NCBI GenBank assembly: GCA_032433765.1
Contig: JAVIAB010000101.1
Span: 62,388,092 to 62,452,091, forward strand
Direction of reading: 5' to 3'
Length of the DNA: 64,000 bases
From: Megaustenia siamemsis
Taxonomy: Eukaryota; Mollusca; Gastropoda; Stylommatophora; Ariophantidae
Position 1 is the stretch's first letter; the number at the start of each line of letters is the position of its first letter. A model generated the notes under the pieces. It was not told the DNA's origin. It ran no database searches and saw only the letters and a list, made by a program, of their open reading frames with translations. Of this stretch, positions 10,152 through 22,365 are shown piece by piece. Position numbers and translations under genes: made by a program.

Positions 10152-11189
10152 TTAGTAACACAGTTTTCTTAAATTCAAACAAAAATTACCAACATTGAAA
10201 GAACTGTCTTCATATTCAACAGTCTGACTGTCAGTTGTAGAATATGTGGTGTTGGTTGTAAATGTTATTTTACAGTCTGTACTTATCAATGTGGACTTCT
10301 GAATACATTTATTATTTTGTATCCAGTTGCGTACTTTTAAAAATCTGTTCATATTTTTGTAGTCAGAAGTTCTGATTCTTTGCTTTTGTTCTATGTAATC
10401 TATGATACTTTTCTCCCAAATGTCTTTCTCATCAATGGATGCACCAGCTTGAAGAAGAAGTTCTGCAACATCATCATGGTTATACAGAACTGATACAATT
10501 AAAGGTGTTTGGTTATCTTTGTTTTTGGGATCAATATTAGGTCCAGCTTTGAGAAGAATGTCAACAATTTCTTTAGAACCATTTCTAGCAGCCCAGTGTA
10601 ATGGTGTCTGCTTATCATGGTCTTCAGCATCAACATTAGCCCCAACTTTTAGAAGAAATTGTGTAATATATTTATAACAATATATAACACTCAAGTGTAA
10701 GGGAGTTTGCTTATCATTATCTTCAGCATCAATATTAGCGCCAGCTTTGAGAATAATATGAACAATTTCTTCATGTCCATTTCTAGCAGCCCAATGTAAC
10801 GAAGTCTGCTTATCACTGTCTTCTGCATCAACATTAGCCCCAGCATTTAGAAGAATGTTACAAATATCTTTGAAACAATATACAACACTCAAGTGTAGTG
10901 GAGTTTGTTTATCACTATATTCTGCATCTACATAAGCTCCAGCTTTGAGAAGGATATGAAACATTTCCTTACGGCCTTTTCCAGCACTCAAATGTAGTGG
11001 AGTTTGTCTATATTTGTTTAGAGCATTAACATTAGCTCCAGCTTTGACAAGAATTGCTACAATTTCTTCTTCGCCATATCTGGTAATTAAATATAGTGGA
11101 GCTTGCTTATCAATGCTGTCTTCATCAATATTTATAGCTTCAGCTTTGAGAAGAACTTCATTCAACATTATTTGAAACTTTCCAAGCAC
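10152..11189 (-). CDS. Ankyrin-repeat protein, C-terminal intact segment (7 repeats)
   Basis: This is the longest uninterrupted piece (345 codons) of a large ankyrin-repeat locus running on the minus strand from about 14004 to 10152. Ankyrin repeats are 33-residue helix-turn-helix modules that bind proteins. Seven are visible, each with the TPLHLS/TSLHWA start, an I/V-LLKAGAN turn and a DAED loop. After the last repeat (TPLIVSVLYN) comes a non-repetitive tail of about 90 residues rich in Lys, Asn and Thr, ending NFCLNLRKLCY, with no membrane segment. No introns are evident. The Met at 11189 follows a frameshift from the preceding segment, so it is probably not the true start. The function cannot be assigned. 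Confidence 0.7.
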   Translation of the reverse strand: MLGKFQIMLNEVLLKAEAINIDEDSIDKQAPLYLITRYGEEEIVAILVKAGANVNALNKYRQTPLHLSAGKGRKEMFHILLKAGAYVDAEYSDKQTPLHLSVVYCFKDICNILLNAGANVDAEDSDKQTSLHWAARNGHEEIVHIILKAGANIDAEDNDKQTPLHLSVIYCYKYITQFLLKVGANVDAEDHDKQTPLHWAARNGSKEIVDILLKAGPNIDPKNKDNQTPLIVSVLYNHDDVAELLLQAGASIDEKDIWEKSIIDYIEQKQRIRTSDYKNMNRFLKVRNWIQNNKCIQKSTLISTDCKITFTTNTTYSTTDSQTVEYEDSSFNVGNFCLNLRKLCY

Positions 11190-14004
11190 TCAAATGTAGA
11201 GGTGTTTGCTTATCTTTGTTTTCAGCATCAATTTGAGCTCCTGATTTGATAAGCATTTCAACAATATCTTTACATCCAGATCTAGCACTCAAGTGTAGGG
11301 GAGTTTGCTTTTCATAATCAACAGCATCAGTATTAGCACCAGCTTTCAAAAGGATTTTCAACAACATCTAATCTACCAGATCCAGCCCCTAAATGTAGTG
11401 GAGTTTGTTTATATCTGTTTTCAGGATCAATTTAAGCCCCATTATTTATAAGAATTGTAAAATTTTCTATATTGCCTGATGTAACACTCAAATGTAGAGG
11501 AGTTTGCTTATCTTTAACTTCAGCATCAGTATTAGCTCCAGTATGACAAGAATTTCAGCAATTTCTCCATTACCATTTACAGCACTTAAATGTAATGGGG
11601 TTTGTTTATCTATATTTTCAACATTAATATCAGCTCCAGCTCTGAGAAGAATTTCAACAATTTCTTTATGACCAAATCTAGCACACCAATGAAGTGAAGT
11701 GTGTTTATCCTTGTCTTCAGTATTAATGTTAGTTTTAGCTCTAATACGGATTTTGGCAACATCTTTTTTACCATAAATAGCCATTAGATGTAATGCATTT
11801 CGCTCATTGTTATCATTAGCACTAATGTTAGCTCCAGCATTGAGAGAAAATGTCAACAATTTCTTTATAATTATTTATAACATTCAAATTTAGTAGAGTT
11901 TCTTTATCACTACTTTCAGCATCAACATCAGATGATCAGCTCCATATTTTAAATTAATTGCAGCAATATCTTTATAACCATATTTAGCACTCAAATATAG
12001 TGCAGATTGCATATTGTTGCCTTTACCATTAGCTACATCATTGAGAAGAATTTCAGCAATGTGTATTTGACCATATATAGTACTCCAGTGTAGTGGTGTT
12101 TGCTTATTTTTTAGGCCAGCTTCAATTTTAGTGCCAGCTTTTATTAGAACATTAGCAATTTCTGTGTAGCCATGCGAAACACTCATATGTAGTGAGGTTT
12201 TCCTATGTTTGTCTTCAGCATTAACATTAGCTCCAGCTTTAAGAAGAATGTCAACTGTTTGTATATATCCACTCCTAGTGCTCAAATGTAGTGGGGTTTC
12301 TTTATTATTGTCTTCAGCATTAACATTAGCTCTCGCTTTGAGAAGTGTTTCAACAATATGTTTATGACCATTAGTAGCACTCAAATGTAGGGAAGTTTGT
12401 TTAGCTTTGTTTTCAGCATCAATGAAAGCTCCATCTTTGTGAAGAATTTCAGCAATATCATTATACCCAGCTCTAGAACTCAAATGTAGTGAAGTTTGTT
12501 TATTATTGTCTTCAGCATTAATATTGGCTCCAACTTTGAGAAGTGTTTCAACAATATCATTATACCCAGCTCTAGAACTCAAATGTAGTGAAGTTTTTAT
12601 TTTTTTTTAATATTTTCTTCAGCATTAATATTGGCTTCAGCTTTGAGAAGAATTTCAACAATATCATTTCGACCGATTAAAGCACTCCAATGGAGTGGAG
12701 TTTGTTTATATTTTAGATCAGCTTCCATTTTAGCTCCAGCTGCCAGAAGAATGTCCGCAATTTTTTTGTATTCATATGTAGCACTCAAATGTAGTGAACT
12801 TTGCTCGTATTTGTCTAAAGCATTAATGTCAGCTCCAGCTTTGAGTAGAGTTTCAACTATTTCTTTATAGCCATTCGTGACACTCAAATGTAGCGCAGGT
12901 CGTTTTGTTTTTCATTGTTTCCAGTATCAACATTAGCTCCAGCTTTGAGAAGAACTTCAACAATTTCCTTGTGACCATTGCTAGCACCCAAAAGAAGTGG
13001 GGTTTGCGTACGTTTGTCTTCAGAATTAATGCTAGCTCCAGCTTTGAGAAGAACTTCAACAATTTCCTTGTGACCATTGCTAGCACCCAAATGCAATGGA
13101 GTTCGTTTTTCATTGTTTTCAGTATCAACATTGATAATATCCAATTTTGAGAAGAACATCAACACTTTCTTTACAGTCACCCCTAGTACTCAAATGTAGT
13201 AAAGTCTGTTTATGTGTATGTTCTGTATTAATATTAGCTCCAGCTTTGAGAAGAATATCAACTATTTCTTTATAACCATTCTCAGCACTCAAATGTAGTG
13301 AGGTTTTATGTTCTGTGTCTTTAGCATTAATGTTAGCTCCAGCTATCAGAAGAATGTCAATTATTACTTTATAACCATTCCCAGCACTCAAATGTAGTGG
13401 AGTTCGTTTTTATTATTTTCAACACTAACATTAGCTCCAGATTTCAGGAGAATATCAACAATTTCTCTGTGATTGTTACTAGCACTCAAATGTAGTGAAG
13501 CTTGGTTATTCATGTCTTCAGTATCAACATTAGCACCAGCTTTGATAAGAACTTCAACAACTTTTATACTACCAGATATAGCACTCAAATGAAGTGGGGT
13601 CTGCTTATTTTTGTCTTCTGCATCAACGTTAGCTCCAGCATTGAGAAGGATTTCAGTGATTTCCTTACAGCCATTTCTAGCACTAAAATGTAGTGGGAAA
13701 CGATTAAATGTATCTACAAAATCAACATCGGCTCCTGCTTTAATAAAGATATGAACAAGTTCTAATTCCCCAAACTCTGCACTCAAGTGTAATGCAGTAT
13801 TTTTGGATACATCTCTCATGTTGACATAGGCTGCAGCAATGGGAAGAATGTCAACATATTTGTTTTCATTGACTTCAGAAATTAAAAATGATGATTTTTC
13901 TTGACAGTTATGTTCATTTGGCTGAGCAGTTCTAAATATATTACCATCATGAACAATTTCTTTATGCTCATCTAAAATTGTGATTGCAGTTTTACAAGAA
14001 GAAA
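11158..14004 (-). pseudogene. Ankyrin-repeat gene, upstream part broken by frameshifts (about 27 repeats)
   Basis: Reading leftwards from about 14004, the conceptual protein begins TAITILDEHKEIVHDGNIFR, passes an N-terminal region without repeats, then enters ankyrin repeats at TALHLSAEFG (about 13795). Open pieces are 13819-13388, 13391-13125, 13180-12884, 12887-12597, 12582-11890, 11859-11488 and 11367-11158. Each junction is a one-base shift, several at A/T homopolymers (13407, 12602, 12905). A stop TAA at about 11436-11438 stands where neighbouring repeats have GAQID, probably CAA to TAA. With the downstream segment there are about 34 repeats in 3.8 kb. Either this is a decayed gene, or a functional intronless gene in an assembly with indel errors; the shared 33-codon periodicity survives throughout. 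Neighbouring repeats are similar but not identical, so expansion is not very recent. Confidence 0.75.
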
Positions 14005-14025
14005 ATCATTTTCTTTGTTTTTGAT

Positions 14026-14365
14026 AAACGGAGCTTGTTCTTTTGACACGTTAGCCATCTTATACAATGTGATAAATGGAGTTTGTTCTCCTGACAAGTT
14101 AGCCATCTTATACAATGTGATAAATGGAGTTTGTTCTCTTGACAAGTTAACCATCTTATACAATGTATTAAATGGAGTTTGTTCTCTTGACAAGTTAACC
14201 ATCTTATACAATGTATTAAATGGAGTTTGTTCTCTTGAAAAGTTAGCCATCTTATACAATGTGATATATGAGGTTGTTCTCTTGACAAGTTAGCCATCGT
14301 ATACAATGTGATAAAGGGAGTTTGTTCTCTTGACAAGTTAGCCATCTTATACAAATCTCATACAT
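14026..14365 (-). repeat. 48-bp coding-type minisatellite (7 copies) next to the ankyrin N-terminus
   Basis: The minus strand encodes a 16-residue unit LYKMANLSREQTPFIT about seven times. The unit length is a multiple of three and the frame is open throughout, running into KNKENDFLLVKLQSQF before a stop at 13972-13974. The ankyrin N-terminal frame begins one base out of phase at the same place. The repeat may therefore be the N-terminal domain of the ankyrin gene, or an unrelated array. Confidence 0.75.
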
Positions 14366-14390
14366 TATGCTCATTATGCTTGGTGTCATG

Positions 14391-14500
14391 ACATGGAAAG
14401 CAGTCTACAACAGAACTGATACGATGCACTGTAGATAGAAGATTGTGATGGGACATGATAGCCTACGCCAACCGACATGGTACATGATGATGATAAATTT
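14391..14500 (+). mobile_element. LINE-E 3' end fragment
   Basis: TGATGGGACATGATAGCCTA...CCGACATGGTACATGATGATGAT matches the LINE-E terminus seen at 3701 and 17990, ending in the same ATGATGATG tail, in plus orientation. Confidence 0.65.
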
Positions 14501-15123
14501 AAAAAACAGAGATGATAATATTGATACCACCTAAATAGATGCCGTTGTATTCTCTTATGTTGATAGCTATCTAGAGTAGTAGGCAATTTGCTAAAATGAC
14601 ATGTTTAGGATACATTTTTTTCAATAAGGAGATTATAGTCACAATGCATGTTTCACATTCACAGTTTCTGATGGATCAACAGTGACATTATTAAATTCTG
14701 AATCACATGACCTAAATGGCAGTGACTTGCAAGAGCTGAACAACATCAGATGACAATCAGTTGAGGTCAAATTATTCCAAAATCACAGAGACGGCAAGGC
14801 AATGAGTTGTTTACAAGATGTAAAAGATGAAGTTGATGCTGGCAAATTGTCATGTATGTACCCCATGATCCTCTAACTCTTCAAAAATATTAAATTAAAA
14901 GATAGTTTCTAGTAGTTTTTTTATTTTTATTACATGTTTTTATTTCTATTCAAACATTAACTGCCTTTACCAATATTTTCTGTATGAACAGAACTAGTAT
15001 GGAGCTTTGTTCTAATCACACAGAAAGTATTGGTACTACACATGAACTCTAAAACATCAGAGAAGAGATGGAGTAACTGCTAGCACTTTCTGAAACATAA
15101 TTTAATTTACTACAATCATGTTA
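14501..15123. other. Unannotated AT-rich stretch
   Basis: No gene, RNA or clear repeat was recognised. Confidence 0.5.
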
Positions 15124-15383
15124 GGAGCCGAGATAGTTCAGTGGTTAGTGAACTGAACTACAAAGGACAAGCTGTCGGGTTCCATAATAATCAACGGCTT
15201 CCAGTTTTTCCCAGTCATAAATGGATAACATATTTTTTTCTAGGAAAGTAAAGCAGCATGGGTGTAATACCAACCGCATTACCCCAAAAAAATCATGTGC
15301 TGGGGGTCTGTAAAACATTATAGTTACTATCACCATAATTCCTATATACATCCTTGGTGTAAAGGAGTACTTTACTTTTTACT
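15124..15383 (+). mobile_element. SINE-II copy with perfect 13-bp target-site duplication
   Basis: The head GGAGCCGAGATAGTTCAGTG contains an A box, but the B-box region (GGGTTCCATAA) is degraded. The body keeps GTAATACCAACCGCATTACC and the end TACTTTACTTTTT. The element is flanked by the identical 13-mer TACAATCATGTTA at 15111-15123 and 15384-15396, the signature of target-primed retrotransposition. Confidence 0.85.
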
Positions 15384-15724
15384 TACAATCATGTTATATT
15401 TTACATTTTTAGTCAAGGCAGAAACATGCAATCTCTAACTACTTTCTACTGTCGTTGTCTGCTAAAGAGTTAAAAGAGAACACTGTAATGTATATTTTAT
15501 CTTCTGTCTCTGAATAGTAGGCTACGCACTCACATTGACGTACCTCAAGATCAGGCGCCATGAGGAAAAAAAAGGTATAACTTCAAATGAGAATTCAACC
15601 AAATGTTGACCATGTGGTAAACATCTTTAGTTTTAATATAGTTATGCCAAGCCAAACTTTTTGTTTAGTAGCAAAAGTTGAAAGACATATGGTCAAAGTA
15701 TCTGTGTGTCTTGTTAATACAATT

Positions 15725-17335
15725 ACTGTTAGCAGACCTATGTATTCTTTAATGCTTTGTCAGGAGCTAAGGGTCTAAGCATATTCAAATGTTTTGACAA
15801 AAGATGAAGACAGCTGATCTAAGTATCCTCATATTATTTTCATGGAAGCTTAAGTTAACAGATCTATGTATCCTCTTTATTTTGTTTCAGGAGTTAAAGG
15901 CAACCGACCTAAGTATCCTCACATATATTTTGCAAAAGTTAAAGACAGCAGACCTAATTATCCTCATATATATTTTGCAAGAGGTAAATACAGCAGACCT
16001 AATTATCCTCATATATATTTTGCAAGAGGTAAAGTCAGCAGCCTTAATTATCCTCATATATATTTTGCAAGAGGTAAAGTCAGCAGCCTTAATTATCCTC
16101 ATATATATTTTGCAAAAGGGAAAGACAGCAGCCTTAATTATCCTCATGTATATTTTGCAAGAGGTAAAGACAGCAGCCTTAATTATCCTCATATATATTT
16201 TGCAAGAGGTAAAGTCAGCAGCCTTAATTATCCTCATATATATTTTGCAAGAGGTAAATACAGCAGACCTAATTATCCTCATATATACTTTGCAAGAGGT
16301 AAATACAGCAGACCTAATTATCCTCATATATATTTTGCAAGAGGTAAATACAGCAGACCTAATTATCCTCATATATATTTTGCAAGAGGTAAAGTCAGCA
16401 GTCTTAATTATCCTCATATATATTTTGCAAGAGGTAAAGACAGCAGCCTTAATTATCCTCATATATATTTTGCAAGAGGTAAAGACAGCAGCCTTAATTA
16501 TACTCATATATATTTTGCAAGAGGTAAAGACAGCAGCCTTAATTATCCTCATATATATTTTGCAAGAGGTAAATACATCAGACCTAATTATCCTCATATA
16601 TATTTTGCAAGAGGTAAAGACAGCAGACCTAATTATCCTCATATATATTTTGCAAGAGGTAAAGTCAGCAGCCTTAATTATCCTCATATATATTTTGCAA
16701 GAGGTAAAGTCAGCAGCCTTAATTATCCTCATATATATTTTGCAAGAGGTAAAGACAGCAGCCTTAATTATCCTCATATATATTTTGCAAGAGGTAAAGA
16801 CAGCAGCCTTAATTATCCTCATATATATTTTGCAAGAGGTAAAAACAGCAGCCTTAATTATCCTCATATATATTTTGCAAGAGTTAAAGACATCAGACCT
16901 AATTATCCTCATATATATTTTGCAAGAGGTAAATACAGCAGACCTAATTATCCTCATATATATTTTGCAAGAGGTAAAGACAGCAGCCTTAATTATCCTC
17001 ATATATATTTTGCAAGAGGTAAAGACAGCAGACCTAATTATCCTCATATATATTTTGCAAGAAGTAAAGACAGCAGACCTAATTATCCTCATATATATTT
17101 TGCAAGAGGTAAAGACAGCAGCCTTAATTATCCTCATATATATTTTGCAAGAGGTAAAGACAGCAGACCTAATTATCCTCATATATATTTTGCAATAGGT
17201 AAAGACAGCAGTCTTAATGATCCTCATATATATTTTGCAAGAGTTAAAGACATCAGACCTAAGTATCTTCATATATATTTTGCAAGAGTTAAAGACATCA
17301 GACCTAAGTATCTTCATATATATTTTGCAACAGCC
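15725..17335 (+). repeat. 45-bp minisatellite (about 35 copies), open in three frames
   Basis: The unit contains CCTCATATATATTTTGCAAG and is 45 bases long. Units are nearly identical from 15950 to 17220 and become progressively diverged at both edges, most at the left (15725-15890). Two plus frames and one minus frame stay open for about 460-516 codons because the unit is a multiple of three and lacks stops in those frames. Examples are NYPHIYFARGKDSSL on plus and MRIIKAAVFTSCKIY on minus. One plus frame ends in 29 unique residues (stop at 17416). No signal peptide, domain or splice evidence supports a gene. Variants at the 3' half of the unit (GTCAGCAGCCTT, GACAGCAGCCTT, TACAGCAGACCT) occur in runs. 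Confidence 0.9.
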
Positions 17336-17544
17336 TCAATAATGGCCGTCAATATTAATCTTCCCCCACAGAAGACATCGGCGCAAGGAAATAAATATGA
17401 GCCGCAAATCACGTGATCGTGGGGCTAATGTTTGTGAAAAAGCCAGAAATGACGGCAGCCAAACATGTGAATGCTAGACATGCTCATGAAATATGGTTTC
17501 CATCAACAGGTCCATGTGCATATTTCCCGAGAATATGACACCTC

Positions 17545-18012
17545 TAGCCGAGCGATCACTTTCACATATCAGCGAATCTACCAAATTTGTTATGTGAGCA
17601 TTATCACTTTTGATGGACTGACATATCTTTATAACCATTTTATTAATATTTCTAGAGAGACGATTAGAGACCACAGAGATGGTATTTTTCAGACGAATAT
17701 TGAAAGTTCCCTGGAAAGCTAAAATAGCCAATGTGGGAATTCACAAAGAGGTCAACATAAAAAGGAGCTCCTAAAAAGAAATCGTCAGAAATAAATAATC
17801 GGCACTTTTTTGGGAACATCATGAAAAGTTGGAAGTTTGAATGCATTGTAACAATTGACAAAATACAGGGGTCGTGGACGACAAAGGTAGACGATGCTAG
17901 ATGCCACGGAAAACAGTGAAGAACATTATTTATACTATGCACTGTGGAAAGAAAATTGTAGAAAGACATGATTCCCTACCCCAACCGGTATGGCACATGA
18001 TGACGATGATAA
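17545..18012 (+). mobile_element. LINE-E 3' end fragment (diverged)
   Basis: The plus strand reads FQTNIESSL / RRILKVPWKAKIA, then IMKSWKFECIVTIDKIQG, KDMIPYPNRYGT and an ATGATGACGATG tail. This is the LINE-E C-terminal segment with many stops and shifts. The first part overlaps a short open frame at 17471-17722 that has no other support. Confidence 0.65.
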
Positions 18013-19089
18013 CATATCTAGATCCTCTATCTCTTCGCTAATGACCATGCCTACATAAACATAACCATCCCACCCCAACATCCAAAACCAGACCCAAAGA
18101 TTTGAGTCCAGCCATCTGGACATGGTGTCACGACAGATGCACCGCTAACTCAGTGAGCGGACCAGCACTCTGTACAATCGTTCTAGTATTTGTAGACATA
18201 GTCCACATCACACACACAAACCAAGCTAACAAAGCGGAGTCAAACATAAGATAACATAAGAAGAATCGTTTCTTTGTTGTATTAATGGTCTCCCCATATC
18301 TACTACACAGGCCTCAAAGGATTATTCAGAAATAAAGTGACCCGATGAGAAAGATTAAGACATGATCAGCTGATGAAGATCGTTACGTGACGTGCTTATA
18401 ATTTACACATGAGACCTAAATAAAGTTGGATGAAGTTATACAGAGACAGCCCCAACTAAATCAGCCATTGATCTGTGTCTGATCTCTCAGTTATTTCTGA
18501 ACTTCTTGTCAAATAAACAAAAAAACATGATCAATTAAAGATTCTTCCTTTTTTTTTTTAATTCCGAGTGGATGTGTGGTTGAAGAGCAAGAAGAAAGAA
18601 AATAAATTCAGAATAAGAGACACCCATCAACAGTATATTACCTGTGACGTTAACGGTAACTTTTTTCACAACCAACATTATGTTCAAAATGCTAATATCA
18701 TCATGCACCTGTGGCTTTTGTTATCACCATAATATATCGCTCTACATAATCAGTTATCATTCATATATATATTCATATACATATATACATATATATAATT
18801 CTGACATTCATAAATTATTTTTCCCTTTTCTTCCATTTAAGTGTGCCTTCGAATGGACGCCAGACTGTTCTTGTTTATTATATGTAATCGTGTATCTGAT
18901 GCATCATGTTACAACTAAATCATCTTTATCTACCGAGCTCAGTGTTATAATTACCTATAAGTACACTTTGAGTGAGATAGCAAATAATAGATCACAATTA
19001 TTGTGTCTTTGCTGCCGTCATTCTGTCCCTCTTTTCTCCTCCTACAGAGATTAATTGACAAACACATAGTTCAGTGTAAGTTGTCTAAT
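18013..19089. other. Unannotated AT-rich stretch
   Basis: No gene was recognised. A degenerate ATATAC/ATATAT simple repeat lies at about 18763-18798. An open frame of 136 codons crosses this repeat and is Ser/Tyr/Ile-rich, so it is not taken as coding. Confidence 0.5.
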
Positions 19090-19109
19090 GATATGTGACT
19101 GCTATGAGA

Positions 19110-19292
19110 CTACAGCTGATATGGGACTACAGCTACCGTTATTTGTTTCGGAATTGAGTTAGTAATTCGGATGATTCCACTAGCACGGCCGGTTGAGCAA
19201 TTATGGATTTTAATTCGTTTGCAGTGATACCGGGGCCTTTCATAACCGTAATCATAACCATATGTATAATGTTTATTTTTGGTTGGGGTCAT
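19110..19292 (-). mobile_element. RepX fragment
   Basis: On the minus strand this contains GGCCCCGGTATCACTGCAAA and GTGGAATCATCCGAATTAC, matching RepX copies at 22366, 33095 and 37345. Confidence 0.65.
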
Positions 19293-19639
19293 GACGTGTC
19301 CCGTGAAAACAGTTCTTTCCTATTTAACATGTTTTGATTGTTATTGGTAGTTTTTCACGAACCACTGTATAACGAGTTACAGCGAAGATGATGACGCTGC
19401 ATAGGGTACACATTGCTTAAGCCAACTGAGAGTGTTGGAATCACAAAGGAGAAAGACAAAGTGTAAGACTAAAGTACTAATGGTGAAGACCGATAAAAGC
19501 ATGATGATGCGGAAAACATAGCATGATCTCAAACAAATGGCAAGAAAAGAACGGTTCGGAAAGTGTTTGTAGAAGACAAAGGCTCCAAAGGGAATTGAAA
19601 GGTAGAAGAAAAAAGACAGATTTGGAAATGTTTTTTTCA

Positions 19640-20113
19640 GATTTAGCAGAGAGAGGAGTCTATATAGCGATCCCAACATCAGTCAAATGTGCTCAAATCA
19701 GCTTCTTTCCTTCCTCATTTGCCTTTCATCGTCGAGGGGAGATATAATTTGCAGTCCTTTGCTCTTCTGTTATGTTTCCTAGTGCTTCTATTATCCCATC
19801 CATCCATCCTTTTCGTGGTCGACAATTGGGTCTGGTATTCTCACAAGTTTTTATGAAGGCTTATTGTGTTGTGTTTTGATCTTTCTGCTTTTTCACGTGT
19901 CCAAACCATTGTATGTATCTGTCGTTTCATTAAATATTCTATGGCTTGGGGTTTTCATAGCTTTTTCTCAGTTCTTCATTTCTGATCTTATCTCTCAGAC
20001 TGTTTCTTGTCATTCGTCCAACACATTTCATCTCAGTAGATGTTATTTTCTTATTGTTCTTTAATCTAGGTTCCAAGTCTGGCATTGGTAGCACAACGTT
20101 GGGATGACGCTCG
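19640..20113 (-). mobile_element. LINE-E C-terminal fragment
   Basis: The minus strand reads MKCVGRMTRNSLRDKIRNEE, then RYIQWFGHVKKQ and RPNCRPRKGWMDGIIEALGN, a typical post-RT LINE tail, with stops in between. A similar segment lies at 30866-31275. Confidence 0.7.
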
Positions 20114-20814
20114 AATCTAGTCAGAATAATAATTCCATAAATCTAGTGTTTATTAATGGGAGTAACTAATGAGCCACATACAGAGAACGCAAATGAAGAA
20201 TGTACTTCGTCCAACACTCGGTGATTTGTATTAAAATGATTTACTGTAGCGACAAAAAACGATAACTAATTACTGGAAAAATGTGACACAACAGAGAGCA
20301 GCAATTGGATATTTTTACCTAAATGACTATAAAACTGACAAGATAACATCAACATCATCATCATTATTATTATCTTCTGCTGTTGATTAAACTTTTATTT
20401 TATATTTTTGTTTAATTTCTCAACACATCTTATCTGTTTAATTATATTATTACTTTAACTACCAATGGTCAGTGGGTATGTCACCGAGTTTTTGTTTTGC
20501 TACTTCCTCATTTAAACATTTTTTTTTAAAGTTGAAACAAGTTAACATCTCTAGGAAAATGTTTATTCTTACTTAATTTTACATTAGGCAAGAGTATTCG
20601 ACTACTGTGTAGTAAAAACAAAAGAATTTCGTGAGATATCATTTTCCTTGACTTTCTGAGACAATCCCTCGAAATCGCTTCATTTCTCAAGTCGATTTAC
20701 ATCAAGCTTTTTATTTCAAACACTTTTAGTATCTATTCTAATGTTAGTAACGAATCATATCACAACGTGTTTATATTATTCGATTACATTTTAGTTATTT
20801 AGATAATGAGTTAT
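20114..20814. other. Unannotated AT-rich stretch
   Basis: No gene or repeat was recognised beyond a short ATC-rich run near 20350. Confidence 0.5.
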
Positions 20815-21530
20815 TTGCTGGTCATCATCATTGCACTCCGAACATGTATATAGGTGCTCATATTACTTCCTCAACATGTCCAGCAGTGTCCAGCGACTAA
20901 CGACTCAAGTTCTATGTTTGTTGATAAGTCTTCATACACGCCCACTAAGTTTCTCATTTCTGGATGTGTCCATCTTAACTCCCATATCTTTCATCCGAAG
21001 GAGTGACGTAGACTTATGGTTGTCGAAGTTAAGTACCCAACCCACATCTCGGAGGGCATTGATGATGTCAACCCGAACTATTGGTTGACCGTCTGCAGCT
21101 AGTCACCCTGTCCGCTCTTTCATTTCCCCATACTCCCGCATGTCCAAGATTTAGGCAAAGGTGACCCAACGTATCTTTTCTGAAATGATTCTTTCCCGTT
21201 TCATGTGTATAGACCCCGGCACCACTTTTCTTATCATGCTCATAGAATATCATAGTTTGCAGGCGTGTGTAGTTTTTTGACTCTAACAAGATTAATACGC
21301 CAGTGACTGCCATCACCTCAATCGTAATGCTACTCGTGGTCACAACGTATGTCTTCTCACTGTTTTCCTTGACTATTCTGCCTGCCGAGCGTGCTGTATA
21401 TGCCCATGCACTCATGTGGTGTCGTATTATAGATCCATCTGTATAGATGCCTGCAATGTTTCTCATTGGTGTTGTCTCATGTGAGACCGTTGACCCCCGC
21501 ATTGATCACGACTGAGATCTCTTCCCTACA
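20815..21530 (-). mobile_element. LINE-H 3' fragment, RNase H domain, copy 2
   Basis: The minus strand carries IYTDGSIIRHHMSAWAYTAR, SSITIEVMAVTG and GHAGVWGNERADRV, the same RNase H domain as at 1893-2607. The third acidic motif is lost in a degraded stretch (IFYEHDKK). The right boundary lacks the preceding LINE ORF, so the copy is 5'-truncated. The 3' end, GAGTTATTTGCTGGTCATC at 20810-20828, matches copy 1. Confidence 0.8.
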
Positions 21531-22340
21531 TTTCATGTTCGGTATCCATCCTCACCAGCGTTGGTATTGGGAAACCCATAAACCTGTTTGATGACGTTTT
21601 CGAAGTGAAGGATTTATGTCGGCTCGTTGTACCGGGACAAGTAAGTCATTAGAAGCTGGGATAATGAAACAAACTTCACTGACCGGCTCAGTTCATTTGT
21701 TTTGTGTTATAGAAAAACAATTGCAGCTCAGTTTGGTTTAGGTTATTTACAGCTGGTCAGCATGCATGCAGAGCTGTTTAAAATCTGCCATCTGTCGTCA
21801 CGTGTAGAAGGATCTAGAGTTTGAATTGCAGTGATCCCATTAAACATTTATGAGCGGATAAAGTAAATAGATGGACAGTGAATATACGTAGATATTAACT
21901 ACAATACCTCACTATTGGTGGTGTATGGTGATGTACCACCACGAATAGCTGATGATTAAGCCCCCTTACACAAATATTTTTTAAACATTATTTGTAACAA
22001 GCAATACAAGGGTGATTCGTTAAGAAAATATTGCACTGCTGAATACTGGAAACAGCAATTTGTTTTACAAATGTAATCATGCATTGTTATTGGTATCCAA
22101 ATAATGAACATGTATACAATTACTGTAAAAAGTAGAATATATTAAATGAGGTAAGATAATTATTATCAATAGCTTAAATTATCCCATGTGTTCCTGATTG
22201 GTATATCTAAATCAGAACAGGTGTTATTTTAAAATGGGAACCACAATAGAGGATTCAAAGTTCTCCCTTGGTCTCACTGAGCACACGAGTTCAACTTTGA
22301 TCGATGTCTTTTGGTTCACTCCGCCATAACTGGTTATCTG
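21531..22340. other. Unannotated stretch
   Basis: No gene, RNA or clear repeat was recognised. Confidence 0.5.
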
Positions 22341-22365
22341 ATTGTCTAGGTGTCAAAAGATACAG

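Noticed and set aside
15804..17416. Three long open frames (464-516 codons) as genes
   Set aside because: All are translations of one 45-bp tandem unit on both strands. There is no signal peptide, domain or splice support. They are recorded as a repeat.
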